The notes beneath the pieces were generated by a model, which was not told the DNA's origin, searched no databases, and saw only the letters and a list, made by a program, of their open reading frames with translations. Below are positions 22,551-35,290 of a stretch of DNA of 64,000 nt, one piece after another (position 1 is the stretch's first letter; every line of letters begins with the position of its first letter). The stretch is from Hypomesus transpacificus (lineage: Eukaryota; Chordata; Actinopteri; Osmeriformes; Osmeridae), in contig NC_061064.1 in NCBI RefSeq assembly GCF_021917145.1, positions 2,349,053 to 2,413,052 of the forward strand. Direction: 5' to 3'. The position numbers and the translations under genes were made by a program.

Positions 22551-23455
22551 GTGCAAACGGATAACTTTAAACTGGGCAAGAAGGATTCTCGCAAGGTCAG
22601 TCAATCCCCCTCCTTCCCCCCAAAAGTCTTTCAAAATTTTGCAGACACAGGAACTTCTCTAATTACACTAATTAATGAGACAAACATTGAGCTGCATGCT
22701 GTGTCCTGTATCCTGCATTGAGTTGTTGTTTATCCTGATTCAGTCCCCATCCCCTCATTATCAAGCATTAATATTTAATGTTGTAGTTTAGAACTGAAGC
22801 ATCCCTTGTGCTTTCATTAAAGTTCTAAGTAAATGTTGACATCATTGATGTACTATTGCATGGTTTTCTACACAGCAGTAGTTCACCTGCTTGTCAGTTG
22901 GGTCTTTATTAATGTTAGATCTAAATTTAAATCTTGTCTAGTGAACAAGACAAACACTCTGATCCTGTCCCCTGTTCCCTCATTAAAAATCATTAATATT
23001 TAATGTTAATTAGAATCATTAAAGTTTTGAGTAAAACCTGACATCATTTATGTTGTGTATGGTTTAGGAGAAGTAAGCGTAAGGAGTTAATTAATATAAT
23101 TTAACTTTGACCTCTGTGCAACTTTTTATTATTTTAACTTTTTATTCCATACATTATTTAATGCAAATTATAAATGTTGGCAAAAAGAACTTCAGAGAAG
23201 CCGTGCTTGTGTATCATGTCAGACCATCCTTTCCACCCTGATGCTAAGAATCCTACACCCACACACACATGCACATTTTAGATATCCCTTATGTACACCA
23301 CAGTTTTCACCCAAACCACACACACACTGTCTCACACACACACACAGACAAACAGAGATACACATACTGTCTCACACAAACAGATACACACTAGGTTTCA
23401 CTGATGATGCAATCAAATTGGTGTTATTTTTGGCCTCAACAAGGATATAGAATAA

Positions 23456-23519
23456 TTTAAATAGGAGGATTTCATGCAAGCCTCTCAGATCATGGACTGT
23501 AATCCCAGCACCTCGTCAG
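23456..23519 (+). promoter_or_regulatory. Core promoter and 5'UTR exon of receptor copy D
   Basis: TTTAAATA (23456-23463) precedes a leader exon ending TCGTCAG|GTAAAG at 23519. The acceptor TTTCTTTCAG lies at 23654, and the receptor ATG follows 14 bases later. The leader contains an ATG at 23492 whose frame overlaps the receptor start after splicing and stops soon after, so it may act as a short upstream ORF. Confidence 0.55.
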
Positions 23520-23667
23520 GTAAAGCTGATCAGGGCCTTTACAGTCAATGGCAACATCCCAAAATTTCTTGTTTGTGTTTGCAGTGCATTTGTTGGTTGT
23601 GTCTAACAACATAACATCTAACAATTTCAATATGTTTCTCTTTCTTTCTTTCAGATGCAGCTGTGAC

Positions 23668-24630
23668 ATGTCAAACGTAACCCAACCCAAGGACAACTTT
23701 ACCCTTGCTTACAGAACGAGTATCCTCTTTGGAACGCTTTCTGTCACACCATTGTTAATCTTTCTGTATATCAACGGGGTCATATTATTCATTTTAAGAA
23801 ACAAGCCAGTCTTTAGAGAGACACCTCGATACGTCTTGTTGTATAATCTTCTTTTTGCCGACACCTTCCAGTTAGTAGTGGGACAATTTCTGTACATACT
23901 GGCCACAGTCCGCGTGTATATGATTCGCTACCTCTGTGTCATAACTGTCATATTGGCCATGCTTACTACTGAAATCTCCCCTTACAACCTGGCGATGATG
24001 TCACTGGAGAGGTATGTGGCTGTGTGCTTCCCACTGAGGCACTCTGCCATCGTCACCATCAAGAACACAGGTGTGTCTATTGCTGTGGTGTGGGCCATCT
24101 GCGGCATAAACACCATCATCCGAATATTTATGTTGATCCTCCTGGAGTCTTTGCCTCTAGATCAGTACATGCTGGATTTCTGTGCTAAAGAAACACTTTT
24201 CGAACAGAAACTGTTTTATGATTTTGATAAAGCCTTCACTGGTGTCACTTTTGTACTTGTGGGAATTGTAATCTTGTGCTCCTATTTTGGTGTGATGATA
24301 GCAGCCAGATCTGCTTCCTCAGACAAAGCCTCGACCAGCAAGGCTAAAAAAACAGTTGTGCTGCACATGATTCAGCTGCTTCTCATTCTGTCCTCCACCC
24401 TCGTCTCTCCTATTCTAACAGCCTTCTATGGAAAAGTGGACAGAATCACACTTATAACTATTTATTATATTCTGTTTTTGTGCCTTGTGAACTTGCCCAG
24501 GTGTCTGAGTGGGCTGATATATGGCCTGAGAGACCAAACCATCAGACCCTTTCTTCTGTACCACCTCAGTTTTGGTCTCAGACGTCCCAAACTTGGACAA
24601 ACATCCACTGTGCCTTCTAACAAACGTTAA
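23668..24630 (+). CDS. Odorant receptor-like GPCR, copy D (OR131-2-like)
   Basis: Single-exon receptor of 320 residues, related to but clearly diverged from the three minus-strand copies. Shared motifs: NVT and NFT glycosylation sites near the N-terminus, LYINGVILF in TM1, FRETPRYVLLYNLLFADTFQ before TM2, MSLERYVAVCFPLRH after TM3, CSYFGVM in TM5, ARSASSDKAST in the third inner loop and LIYGLRD after TM7. I chose the ATG at 23668 rather than the in-frame ATG at 23548. A strong splice acceptor lies between them, and the chosen start aligns with copies A-C. The opposite orientation suggests an older duplication or inversion. Confidence 0.85.
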   Translation: MSNVTQPKDNFTLAYRTSILFGTLSVTPLLIFLYINGVILFILRNKPVFRETPRYVLLYNLLFADTFQLVVGQFLYILATVRVYMIRYLCVITVILAMLTTEISPYNLAMMSLERYVAVCFPLRHSAIVTIKNTGVSIAVVWAICGINTIIRIFMLILLESLPLDQYMLDFCAKETLFEQKLFYDFDKAFTGVTFVLVGIVILCSYFGVMIAARSASSDKASTSKAKKTVVLHMIQLLLILSSTLVSPILTAFYGKVDRITLITIYYILFLCLVNLPRCLSGLIYGLRDQTIRPFLLYHLSFGLRRPKLGQTSTVPSNKR

Positions 24631-25366
24631 TTACACCCCTTTGTACCACTATATCATTTATTATGTCTTATTGCGAACATTTCCATCATTGTCTGATTAA
24701 ATGAATGTATAGCTGCATTTTTTTTTCATTCTTGCAGTAGGTTGCAGAATGTACGTAATACAGAATAGAAGGTTGCATCAATTGCTGACTGTTTCACGAA
24801 ATTGGCTACAAAAAGGCTTTATGAAATAGGCTGCTGTGCTGGAGATGGGAGGTACAGTTTGTCAATTGTCTGTTTGTATGTCGCTATGGATGAAAGCATC
24901 TGCTAAATAAATGTTTAATTGAATTATATTGAAAGTAGAAGCTTGCTGAAAATAAATAGTTTAAAACCATAACATTGTAATTAATGCGTTTCTTTGATCA
25001 CTCTGTGGAGCTTGGTGCCTCCTGCTGTATAAACTGACACAAAGAGCAGGGCCACGTTTGTTCTTGCTCCTGAACCAGGCAGCTACAAAACACCCAGTCA
25101 GGTGAGGTCATACATACATATCAAGACTGAACCACCTAGGATCATCTGGAAATGCCCTGGTAAGCAAACTCCGGCTTCAAGCGATAAATCTTTTAATCAC
25201 CACACAAGTAACTTTTTGCATGTTTTTTCAACAACTGGGTCAAAGTGTAAGTGACACTGCTGCCTAATATCTTTTGCTATTTAAATTCGTAAATGTTATA
25301 TTTACAGTAAGGGGACAAACATGTCGACAGAAATTACAGTAGGAGAGCTGGCAAGTAACAACTTTG
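24631..25366. other. Intergenic region between receptor D and ppm1d
   Basis: No gene seen. It holds the end of receptor D's 3'UTR (AATAAA-type signals near 24905 and 24950), a degenerate retroposon tail at about 24880-24925 (TCGCTATGGATGAAAGCATC), and a TATAAA at 25028 followed by a GTGAGG donor-like site near 25102, with no coding exon that I can attach to it. Confidence 0.5.
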
Positions 25367-26729
25367 TTTATTACACACACACACAAACACACGCACACAA
25401 ACAGTCACATCTAAGGCAGATAATGCAGCTCAACATCAAGTCCAGGCACACGACACATAAAACAACCAGTCAATGAAAAGACACAGTTTCCTATTTTTGT
25501 AAAACGTAGAGCATAACAGCCCTTCTGGCCTGATTACAAAATGTCTGGATAACAAACAGACTTCTGAAATCAACATATTTGCTTGTGTAACATTCACAAA
25601 CAGCCCTCAAATTCATTTAAAATCCCAATAGTTTATATGAAAATATGTCCACTAAACTGTGTTTAAACATTTCATGTTAGATAAGGTGAAAAACATTACA
25701 TGAGTATTAATGTTTGTTACTATTTACTGTGGTAAAATATTGCAATTGTCTTGATTTATCATTAAGTGAATGATGTGGGCAGACTACTCAAGGCAGCACT
25801 GAGAGAGTGTTTATGTAAATACTTCACTGGTTCACATTTAAAAAAATCATAATCACTTCGAATCTAGGGGAAATTAAGTATTGGGTCACACAGTTGTTTT
25901 AGCATGATTCATGATTCACGTGAATCACAGGAAAGCTAAAACACTGTTGCCCTCTGGTGGTCACTCTACAAAATGACAGGTAGAAGATAAGAGGAAGATG
26001 TTGTGACATGAGGTATTAAGCCTTAGGCCTATCATTCTTAGTCACACAATACTGTAGCAAACACAGATCACAGCCAGAGATCATGTAATCCTTCTTTGAC
26101 CCATTTCTGTCAATAACGTGTATGAATATGAACAGATGTGACCGTAAATTCATTTGTAATATCTGCTATGAATCCATGATCTTGTCATAGGCTTGTTAGC
26201 TGGGCCTTTAGCCACACCATGCAAAAAAATAATAATATCATAATTCAGAAACTTATTTACACCACTACACAACCAATTAAGAATGTTGTAATTAAGAAAA
26301 AAATACATACATTGTCTTTGGAATATACAGTGTACATTTCATATGCAAAAATATATTGTGCATTTCAATAAATAATCTTTTTTCCATTCACAAAGAGGAC
26401 AAAAAGATCTTGAAACAGGAACTACATCATTATGACAAACACCACATCAGACATCCACAGTAGCAGTTAAGAGAAAAATAAAAAATAAAAATAAACTACA
26501 ACACTAAAATAAGGGGATAAACTAAAACACATTAAAACACCGTTCTCATAATCTTCACAAAAATCACAAAATCATCCCCCTGGCTTGACTAGGAAACACA
26601 AACACTCAATATACCGTGAAAAACGTAACTGTGGCACATTGGACACCCGATCACAACGTATACACCCGCCCCAAAAAGCGTTCTTCCTACACTGATGACT
26701 TGGGGCTAAGCCACTCTGAGGAGCCCTCT
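25367..26729 (-). other. Probable ppm1d 3'UTR
   Basis: AT-rich sequence with no coding frame, directly downstream of the ppm1d stop on the minus strand. The first minus-strand AATAAA that I find is at 25367-25372, which would give a 3'UTR of about 1.36 kb. Confidence 0.5.
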
Positions 26730-29700
26730 TCAGCAGACCCGGAAGGCTGCCTTGCGGTGCTGTGGCTGGACCGCGGGGTCGCTGGGGGGAAGCTTCTTCC
26801 CCTTCTGTCTTCTCCTCCCAGGGAGCCGCTGGCGAGGAGGCCTGGGGGCCGCACGCCTGCCTGGGGGCGGTCTGCAGCTGCGGCGAAGTGTCCTGGGGGT
26901 GGAGGGGTTGAACGGGGAGCGAGGGAGGCCGCGGCGAGGCCGGCTGGAGGAAGGGGGAGTGCCACCAGGAGCCGGGGTCCTGGCGTTGTCGCGGTCGTTC
27001 AAGGCTGCGCCTGGTGGCTCCGGAGCAGCTTCCTGTGAGACTGTCTCCGTCCGAGCCTCCGATAGGGGGCAGAGGAAAGAGCCAAAATGGCCGCCGCTCC
27101 ACTCCACCACCGACACACTGTAGGAGGAGGACACTGTCCCATCCAGGGACTCCTGTAGGATGCATCCAAAACAAACTGTCAGTCACTGAAAGCTCAAATC
27201 CAATCACTGGAACCGGGGAAACAGTTACTGTACACAAATGATGACATGGTATGATTTCAAATGTAACGGTTTCCGTGATCATGTTTGTGATGTACCCTAC
27301 AGCAAGATGAGGAAGATGCAGAAATGTGATTGACCAAGTTCATTAAGTGTAAACAGTTACCCTTCTCCAAAGTTGACTAGAGAAGTATAATTTTTTTTCG
27401 CATATATTTTTTTCAACTTTTTGGGTCGATTTCGTGTCCAGATGTCAGTCATAAGGGTGTGTTCGATATAGGATCAGTCACAGACTGGGCTGTCACCTCA
27501 CTACCACTCCATGCAAGTCCAATCCTCCTCATCTTCAATAACATCATCCTCTTCACAAAACATTGCCTCCGGCTTCTGTCCCCAAAACAAAAGAACAAGA
27601 ACTTGGTAACAAGAGAAGAAGAACTTGGTAAACCAACACCTCTGTAGACCGCCGATGTGACGCCGGTGTCACTGTGGCCGTCAGCATGGTTAACAGGCTC
27701 TACACAACACGTCCGAATTCTAACATCTCCGTTTTCACGTGACCGAAATGAAATGAAACGTACGGATGACACAATTAAAGGGACATTCCACTACTAAAAA
27801 GAAAGAAAGGACACAAGGCGGTCCCATGCTGCTGTTCCACACGTTCTGTCGCAGCGTCACACTAACCAGCACGGTGCAGGTGTGGTAGGGAGGTTCAGGG
27901 AAGGGCACGTGATCCATCCCCTTGTCCATGTCCACTATGATCTCGTTCTTGTGCATGGGGAGAGCTGCCCCGCCCGGCTCCTGCAGAGCCAGCACAATCA
28001 CCGTGGTGTTGTCGGCACGCAGCATGCGCTGTTTCCAAAACAGGAGGGCTGTACACCCCAGCAGAGTGGCACAGGACATCCCTTTAGGACCCTGCGGAGA
28101 GCACAGAACCCCGGTCAACCAGTAGATCTACCGTTAGAAACACACACAGCTCGCAGGTGCTCTGGGTGAGGGGCTGGGGGGAAGGATATCGCTCAGTGGT
28201 GGAGGAATTACCTGCAGTGCCGATCTAGACCCTGCGAGTTTGAATGTTTGAGGAAGAGGCGAGTAAAATGATAACAAGAGATGGAGAGAGGGGAGAGAGT
28301 GGGGAGAGACGGGGGAGAGAGGGGGGGGGGGGGCGATGGGCACCTACCACCATCTCATCGTGACTCTGACACATGTGCACGGCGTCTCTGGGGGGCATCA
28401 TGTTCCACAGCCCGTCACTGCCCAGGATGACGTAGCGGTGGCGCTTAGGGTCAAGGGTCAACACCGCTGTGTCAGGCTCCGGTGACACTACAAACTCCCC
28501 GCTGTAGAAATCGTAGCTCCACAGATCCCCTTGAGGAAGAGCAGACGCAGGCGTCAGCAAGCGCTGCGATTGGATGTGACGACGCGCTGCGATTGGATGT
28601 GACGACGCGCTGCGATTGGATGTGACGACGGTTATGTTTGTGTGGCACACTCGAGGCCAGATTCAACACACGTATACAAAGTACCGGTGTGAAAAACAAA
28701 CTGACAGACTCTAGAGACAGCAGAGAGCGAAACTCCAGTCAGCTGTGCGTGTTAGGACAGATATGTGATATGCTTACCCAAAGCTCGGGCCACAGCCAGG
28801 AAGGGGATCTGGTCGATAACTGTGCTTCTCCTCACAGGCCCGTTGTGGGTCAGTCTGGGTCTCTTCCACACCACACGGTTCACCCCAGACTTCTTAACTA
28901 CACTGAAGTAAGAGGAACAAAGCAGGACTGTTAGGACTAAGCTTCAGCTGGAACTTGGCTTTAGTTAGCTGGCTAGATAAGGGTTTCATACAGACAATTG
29001 CAGAGAAAAACCCTCTTGCTTAGCACCAAACCCACACAATCATCATCGTCATCGCCTGTGACTTCCTGGTAAACAGGACAGTCTCTCTCACCTGCCACCA
29101 AGTCGCTCTATCCTCTCTCTCTCTTTGGGCAGTTCAGGTTTGTGGTCTTGTGTGACTTCCAATGCCTCCATGGGCATCTTTGGGTCTTCTTTCTCACCAA
29201 TCACCACCGCTGAATCCCCTACATGGGCCACATACATTTGCCTGCCCCGGATCACGACCACGCTCGCTGTTGTGCCTGACGTACTGGGTAAACCGGTGAT
29301 GGTCTTCGGCCACTCAGCTATGAGTAAAAGTAGCAATAAACCTAGTCAGAGACTAGGTAGAGATGTTTTAAACTTTTAGGAACCTGTACGATGTAATACT
29401 AGCCAATAAGATACTTACGTAGCTTCTTCCACATTGCATGATGACAAGCGATAAACCCCTTGCGGAGGGCTGCACACACCTCTTCATGGTCTTTGGACCA
29501 AAAACTCCGTTGTCTCTTAAGAATACTCCACAGATTATTTTGCGCAAAATTTGCGGCTTCCCCACCTCCATGTCCATCAAATATAGCGAAAAACGCAACC
29601 GACCTCCGAGTGTCAACAGTGTGCTGTCCATGTTCCTGATCGGATGGTGACACTCTGCCTTCGGCCATGGATTGACCGCACTCTTCTCTATCTATGCTTT

Positions 29701-29944
29701 CTGTCCACATTGCGGTCACGGGACCATCGGTTTGTGCGTTGTCGGTTTCACCGCTTTGAGTCCGCTCAGTAAAATCTACTTCAGAATCTCCTTTTTCCTG
29801 TGTCGGCGAATCTGGAAGATTATCCTCCATCGTTGGAATCGGCTCGTACTCCACTTTAATCTCGAACAGATCCTCCATGTATCTCCTACCTCCACGCTCT
29901 GAAAATGCACTCATTCTAAAAGTTATTGCGTCGTCCATAGTCAT
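26730..29944 (-). CDS. ppm1d: Protein phosphatase 1D / Wip1 (PPM family)
   Basis: Mg2+/Mn2+-dependent Ser/Thr phosphatase that in vertebrates reverses p53, ATM and p38 damage signalling in the nucleus. Exons (minus): 29944-29419, 29317-29092, 28902-28778, 28529-28348, 28091-27867, 27152-26730. Phases are continuous, giving 568 residues (human 605). Visible motifs: GGRRYMED (19-25), [10 protein letters not shown] (122-131) with metal ligand Asp, [39 protein letters not shown], a run nearly identical to mammalian Wip1 around 256-297 ([19 protein letters not shown]), LGSDGLWNM (Asp331) and RADNT (Asp380). The last exon encodes a Pro/Arg-rich tail ending [10 protein letters not shown], comparable to the human end HRKTVCVC. 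The donor after residue 353 could be three bases further in (HDEM or HDEMV). A second start six bases downstream (MDDAIT) is also possible. Confidence 0.95.
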
Positions 29945-30364
29945 GGAACTGTTATAAATTGATAAGATACTTCAAATGGGGTAATTAAATAGGCAGCTTG
30001 GCCATTTGAACAACAATTTTGCCGCGATGTCAGAGGTCGAGTCGTTAGCGTTCCAGCTTCCTTCCTTTTTGTTTGTTTTCTACAATAACGTGCCGGCGTC
30101 GTACGTACTGACGTCAAGGTACGCGACAGAGGAAAAGGGTGGAGAGGAGCTGTCAATTTTTTGGGGTGTATTTCCCTGCCTGGCGATGCCATGACAGATG
30201 GTGAATATTGGCTTGTCAACAGTTTAACTGTTCAGCTACATGAGAAGGTACAAGGAAAGGCAATTCCAGCTTGACGAGGTGGCTAGCTAGCTACCATCGA
30301 TCAAGAAGGGGGTATTTCTGCTAGCCAAGACCTGGTTGCTGGCCAGAAATCCAAGGAAAACAAC
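29945..30364. promoter_or_regulatory. Divergent ppm1d/appbp2 promoter with CRE
   Basis: Only 420 bp separate the two start codons. A perfect TGACGTCA (30109-30116) sits between them, near GC-rich sequence (GCCGGCGTCGTACGTA) and without an obvious TATA box. CREB control of Wip1 is known in mammals, so conservation of the site is plausible. Both 5'UTRs must fall here. Confidence 0.7.
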
Positions 30365-33300
30365 ATGGCTGCCTTGGAGCTCGAATGGATCCCGGAGACA
30401 TTGTACAACACTGCAATATCTGCAGTAGTGGATAATTACAGTCGATCCCGAAGAGATATACGTTCCCTCCCAGAGAATATTCAGTTCGATGTTTACTACA
30501 AGGTATGTTCTCTGTGTGATCTTTCTCCGCGCGCTGATGGCTTGAAACGAATTAAATATTTAGTGCTATTACTGTTAGCTTGCTAGCTACCGATGTCTTC
30601 TGACTGTGGCAACGATAGTTATCTAACGTTCTGTGTTAGCTACGGGATATGATGGTATCAGTAGGTACAGCTATGTAGACCAGGTGACTGACTGTCAACA
30701 TGCTTAGTTGCTAAAGTTTATTGACCACTGCTTTGGAAAGTAGCTTAATGTTAACCCTTAATAATACGTGGCATGATAATCTGGCTACGTTGTGCTGAGA
30801 ACAAACGGCGTCCTCGACCCTTAAACGATCTAGTTTATTAACTTATTGTTGACGTCTCTCGTTTTTGTATTTAATCTTTATCTCCCTTCCATGTGTCCTA
30901 GCTCTACCAACAGGGCCGCCTTTGCCAACTGGGAGGAGAGTTCTGCGAGCTGGAGGTTTTTGCCAAAGTTCTACGAGCGTCAGACAAAAGGTACTCTTCC
31001 TATATCAAACTCAGGAATACAAACTCATAATATGAGGATTAATGTGGGAGGATGTGAACTGAAATAACGACAGTCAGCAAATCAACTTGTACAGAACAAT
31101 GTTAAGAGGTTTCCAACGACTTGATATCAAGGATTCTTTTGCGACCGTTGTTTGAGAGGGAGCACTTCTGTTCATTCAAAATGAACGTTGTGTCATTCAT
31201 TTAAACTGTGCCCCCCCCCAGGCATCTCCTCCACCACTGTTTCCAGGCGCTCATGGATCACGGTGTGAAGGTAGCGTCAGTTCTGGCCAACTCCTTCAGT
31301 CGTCGGTGCTCCTACATCGCAGAGTCAGAAGCCCATGTGAAGGAGAAGGCCATCCAGTTCGGCTTTGTTTTAGGTGGGTCTCCTTCATGCCTCAGTGGGT
31401 TTTGTGTCTGAACCTAAGAGAAAACGACCAGTCAGATCGTACACAGAGTGCGAGTTCAGTGGCACCTGTCACTTGCAGGTGACTTTAACCCCCCTGCCTG
31501 CCACCAGCCACTTAGTGGAGCCTTCTTAGATCTAAGTTAGAGGGGAAATCCCGCGAGATCTGCCGTTTCATACGTGTACGAGGAACGAGACTTTAGCCTC
31601 AACGTTTGGTTGACTCTGTCGCAGGGGGCTTCCTCTCGGACGCTGGTTGGTATGGCGACGCGGAGAAGGTGTTCCTGTCCTGCCATCAGCTGTGCACGCT
31701 GCACGATGAGGTTTTCCACTGGTACCGCGCCGTGGAGTGCTGCGTCAGGTCAGATATCAGACACTCAGCAGTAGTCCACCATGGGTTCAACTCCTAAATT
31801 ATCCCTCACAAACTCAATTTTCAGCGCCACCCGGTTCGCTCGGTTCCGGGCTGTAATCACGACTGATTTGATTGGTCCTGTCCCCCCCCCCAGGTTGCTG
31901 CATGTCAGGAATGGGAATTGCAAGTATCATCTCGGCGAAGAGACGGTGAAGTTAGCCCAGTCGTACATGGACAAGCTAGCCACACACGGTCACCATGCCA
32001 ACAAGGCTGCTCTGTACGGAGAGCTGTGCGCTCTTCTCTTCGCTAAGAGCCACTACGACGAGGTACGGGTGTCAGTCAGCATAGAAACACAAGAAACACC
32101 AGAAATAAAAACACGTATTTTATTTTTTATTTTCTTGGAATTACGATGAATTTGAGCAGGCTTGCACGAATCAACTCAGGTTTTCATGTATGCTTCGCCA
32201 TGTCTCTGCAGGCGTACCGTTGGTGTATAGAAGCTATGAAGGAGATCACAGCAGGTTTACCTGTGAAGGTGGTGGTGGATGTTCTCAGACAGGCTTCTAA
32301 GGTACGGTTGTTCCCGCTTGCTTCATCTGGGCTTCATGTGTCTGGCACACTCAGGGGAATATTCTGATCACTGGCCATTTAGGACATCACTTTTGTAAAG
32401 TAAGATGCGTTGCACATGGTGAAACCACAAGTTTGTGATTTTCAGAGAAAACGATGTCCTAAAAACCTCTTGAACATGATGAACTCTGTCTGAATTCTGA
32501 TCCTTTTCTTGGCAGGCCTGCGTTGTCAAGAGGGAGTTCAGGAAAGCCGAACAGCTGATCAAACATGCCGTCTTTCTGGCACGGTGAGTTGTCATCAATT
32601 ATATTTTCTCAGTTGCCGGATGCATTTCCTCTTGTGATTTCATGTATTTGTCTCAAACTGTTTCCATTTCCTGCTATAGGGAACATTTTGGACTCAAGCA
32701 CCCAAAGTATTCAGATACACTCCTTGATTATGGATTTTATCTGCTGAATGTTGATAACATCTGCCAGTCCGTCGCAATATACCAGGTGAGTAAGCGTGTG
32801 AGTCCCTTTAGGCTATACATTTACATTTAGTCATTTAGCAGATGCTCTTATCCAGAGTGACTTACAGTAAGTACAGGGACATTCTCCCCGAGGCGAGTAG
32901 GGTGAAGTGCCCTGCCCAAGGATACAATGTCATTTTGCACAGCCGGGAATCAAACCAGCAACTTTCTGATGAATAGTCCGACTCCCTAACTGCTCATCCA
33001 TCTGATCTATACACGCCTAAAGGGCACATGCCTATAATCTGATGTTAAAAACTTTGTTTCTGTGGTTTCAGACTGCTTTAGATATCAGACAGTCTGTGTT
33101 CGGAGGGAAGAACATCCATGTAGCCACAGCACACGAAGACCTTGCCTACTCCTCCTACGTGCATCTGTACAGCTCTGGGAAATTTGACAATGCATTGTGA
33201 GTACTCCTTATTCGGGGCAGATATGTGTTCTTGTGTAATGTGCTTTGACCGTGTCCCAGTATGAGTTGACGTTCTAGGAAATGTTTGTGCTTTCACCCCT

Positions 33301-35290
33301 GACGTACTTTGTGTCACTGGTGTGCAATCTCTTCTCCCTCCGGTACTCCTGGCATCCCTCTCCAGATTTCACGCAGAGCGAGCGATAGACATCATCACCC
33401 ACATTCTCCCAGAGGATCATCTGTTACTGGCCTCGTCCAAAAGGGTCAAAGGTACTGAGATTCAAAAGCTGTCTCCTCTGAACGTACATTTTGTTGTTGC
33501 TGTTGACATCAGAGCACTTGGTTGTACAGGGTTTCCAGCAGAAAATGTGTTAGTTAAGGTGGTAGGGTGGGGTTTGCTGTCAAACCAGGAGGGAAAGGGA
33601 CGTTTTTGATATATACTAATGCGTTCTGCAGAGAAGGGAGACTGGCCTTGGTCACGGTTTGGAATGGAAAGGAGAAACAGGACGGCGGGTATCTCTATAT
33701 AAAACATTTAAAAAGGGTGGTTTGCTTAGACGGCCGCCTTAACTGAAAAGTGCTGCGGGAAACCCTGGTGTATACTCACGGTTCTTAAAGGAAGTGTGCA
33801 AGAGAGTGTGTGAGAGTTTATGTGAGTGGTGAAGAAGGGATAGGTGGGGTTGGGACATGAGATCAAACGAGTAATTCATCTGTTACTTTGCTGCTTCCCG
33901 ATTTTGTGTTAGTCTCCCGTCCTAACGCCTGTGCTCCCTCAGCTCTGATCCTGGAGGAGATCGCCATCGACTGCCACAACAAGGAGACGGAGGAGCGGCT
34001 CCTCCAGGAGGCTCACGACCTCCACCTCTCCTCCCTCCAGCTGGCCAAGAAGGCTTTCGGGGAGTTCAACGTTCAGACGGCCAAACACTACGGCAACCTG
34101 GGCCGACTCTACCAGTCCATGCGGAAGTTTAAGGTCAGATGATTGTGTTTTCGTCCCCCCCACACAAGAGATGAGCGTCTGTCTAAGAGGAGATCGGTAC
34201 AGAGTGCGTCCGCCCTGTGACACACTTTCGTCACTCGGCAATCTCTGTGTTGTTGTTCATTCATGTGTCCTACTGGCATAGGAAGGGGAGATACTGTACG
34301 CCTGTGGAGCTCGGTGGTTAGACTTTGACCGCAGATCAGAAGGCCTCAGGTTCAAATCCCCTCCTTTAGGTTGCGTTGGATACATCTACAAGCATCTACT
34401 AAGTCAAAATAAAGAGTATGTTAAACTTTAGTTAGTCTACGTTAAAAGAAAGTCAATTAAACATAAGCCAGCCTACATTCAAAACGAAAAAGTAAACCTG
34501 AGGTTTATGCACCAGGAGTGCTGAGAGCTTTGTCAACGTCAGGTAGCTGAGCGGTTAGGGAGTCGGGCTATTAATCAGAAAGTTGCTGGTTTGATTCCCG
34601 GGCTGTGCAAATGACATTGTGCCCTTGTACAAGGCACTTTACCCTACTTGCCTCAGAGGAATGTCCCTGTACTTACTGTAAGTCACTCTGGATAAGAGCG
34701 TCTGCTAAATGACTAAATTTAGATGTTGTGGTTGTGATCCAGGAGGCAGAGGAGATGCACATCAAGGCGATCCAGATCAAGGAGCAGCTACTGGGGCAGG
34801 AGGACTATGAGGTGGCCCTGTCTGTGGGTCACCTGGCCTCCCTCTACAACTACGACATGAATCAGTATGAGGACGCAGAGAGGCTGTACCTACGCTCCAT
34901 CGCGATTGGTCAGTCTGTAGACCGGATACCGAAGGGGCCTATCCAGATATATCGTTTTGGTCTTCTCAATAATTCTATTTCTTATATTCCTCTTTCTCAC
35001 GTCTGTTTTTCGTCTTTGCTTTTCGTCACGTAGGTAAGAAGCTCTTCGGCGAAGGCTACAGCGGACTGGAATACGACTACCGAGGGCTTATTAAACTGTA
35101 CAACTCTGTTGGAAACTATGAGAAAGTCTTTGAGTATCACAATATTTTATCTAACTGGAATCGCCTGAGAGACCAACAGTTTGCAGTGGCGGACGCCTTG
35201 GAAGATGTCAACACCAGTCCCCAGGACACTGAGGAAGTAGTTCAAGCCTTCCTGCTGTCACAGACCCACAGGGCTGGGCCTCCTGCATAG
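30365..35290 (+). CDS. appbp2: Amyloid protein-binding protein 2 (PAT1), TPR protein
   Basis: Kinesin light chain-like TPR protein that binds the basolateral sorting signal of APP and microtubules, and acts as a CUL2 ubiquitin ligase substrate receptor. Exons: 30365-30502, 30902-30990, 31222-31373, 31625-31748, 31894-32062, 32212-32301, 32516-32583, 32680-32785, 33072-33196, 33366-33451, 33943-34133, 34743-34908, 35034-35290. The joined frame is 586 residues (human 585). It is collinear with the mammalian protein from MAALELEWIPETLYNTAISA to KVFEYHNILSNWNRLRD. TPR-like repeats lie mainly at about 280-560 (for example AKHYGNLGRLYQSMRKFKEA and EVALSVGHLASLYNYDMNQY). All splice sites are GT-AG. 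It is transcribed away from ppm1d and towards usp32, as the orthologues are in human. Confidence 0.97.
32817..33010 (-). repeat. tRNA-derived SINE, copy 2 (appbp2 intron, reverse)
   Basis: Reverse complement of the SINE family: it starts with the tail (GCAGATGCTCTTATCCAGAG) and ends with the diverged promoter-box region (CTAACTGCTCATCCATCTGA). It lies in the intron between exons 32680-32785 and 33072-33196. Confidence 0.85.
34540..34722 (+). repeat. tRNA-derived SINE, copy 3 (appbp2 intron)
   Basis: GTAGCTGAGCGGTTAGGGAG and GGTTTGATTCCCGGG boxes, body GGCACTTTACCCTACTTGCC, tail CTCTGGATAAGAGCGTCTGC. It ends about 20 bases before the exon at 34743. Confidence 0.88.

Larger units (their letters stand above)
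21921..23455. other. Spacer between receptor cluster and copy D
   Basis: Non-coding. It contains a hAT MITE (21997-22193), a 30-bp tandem repeat (22401-22550), AT-rich unique sequence, and a CA-rich stretch near 23255-23395. No gene was seen. Confidence 0.6.

Noticed and set aside
23548-23667. Longer start for receptor D (40 extra residues)
   Set aside because: A strong splice acceptor lies inside this extension, and the shorter start aligns with copies A-C.
26616-27241. Plus-strand frames opposite the last ppm1d exon
   Set aside because: They are shadows of a GC-rich coding exon. The minus frame matches the Wip1 C-terminus and joins in phase.
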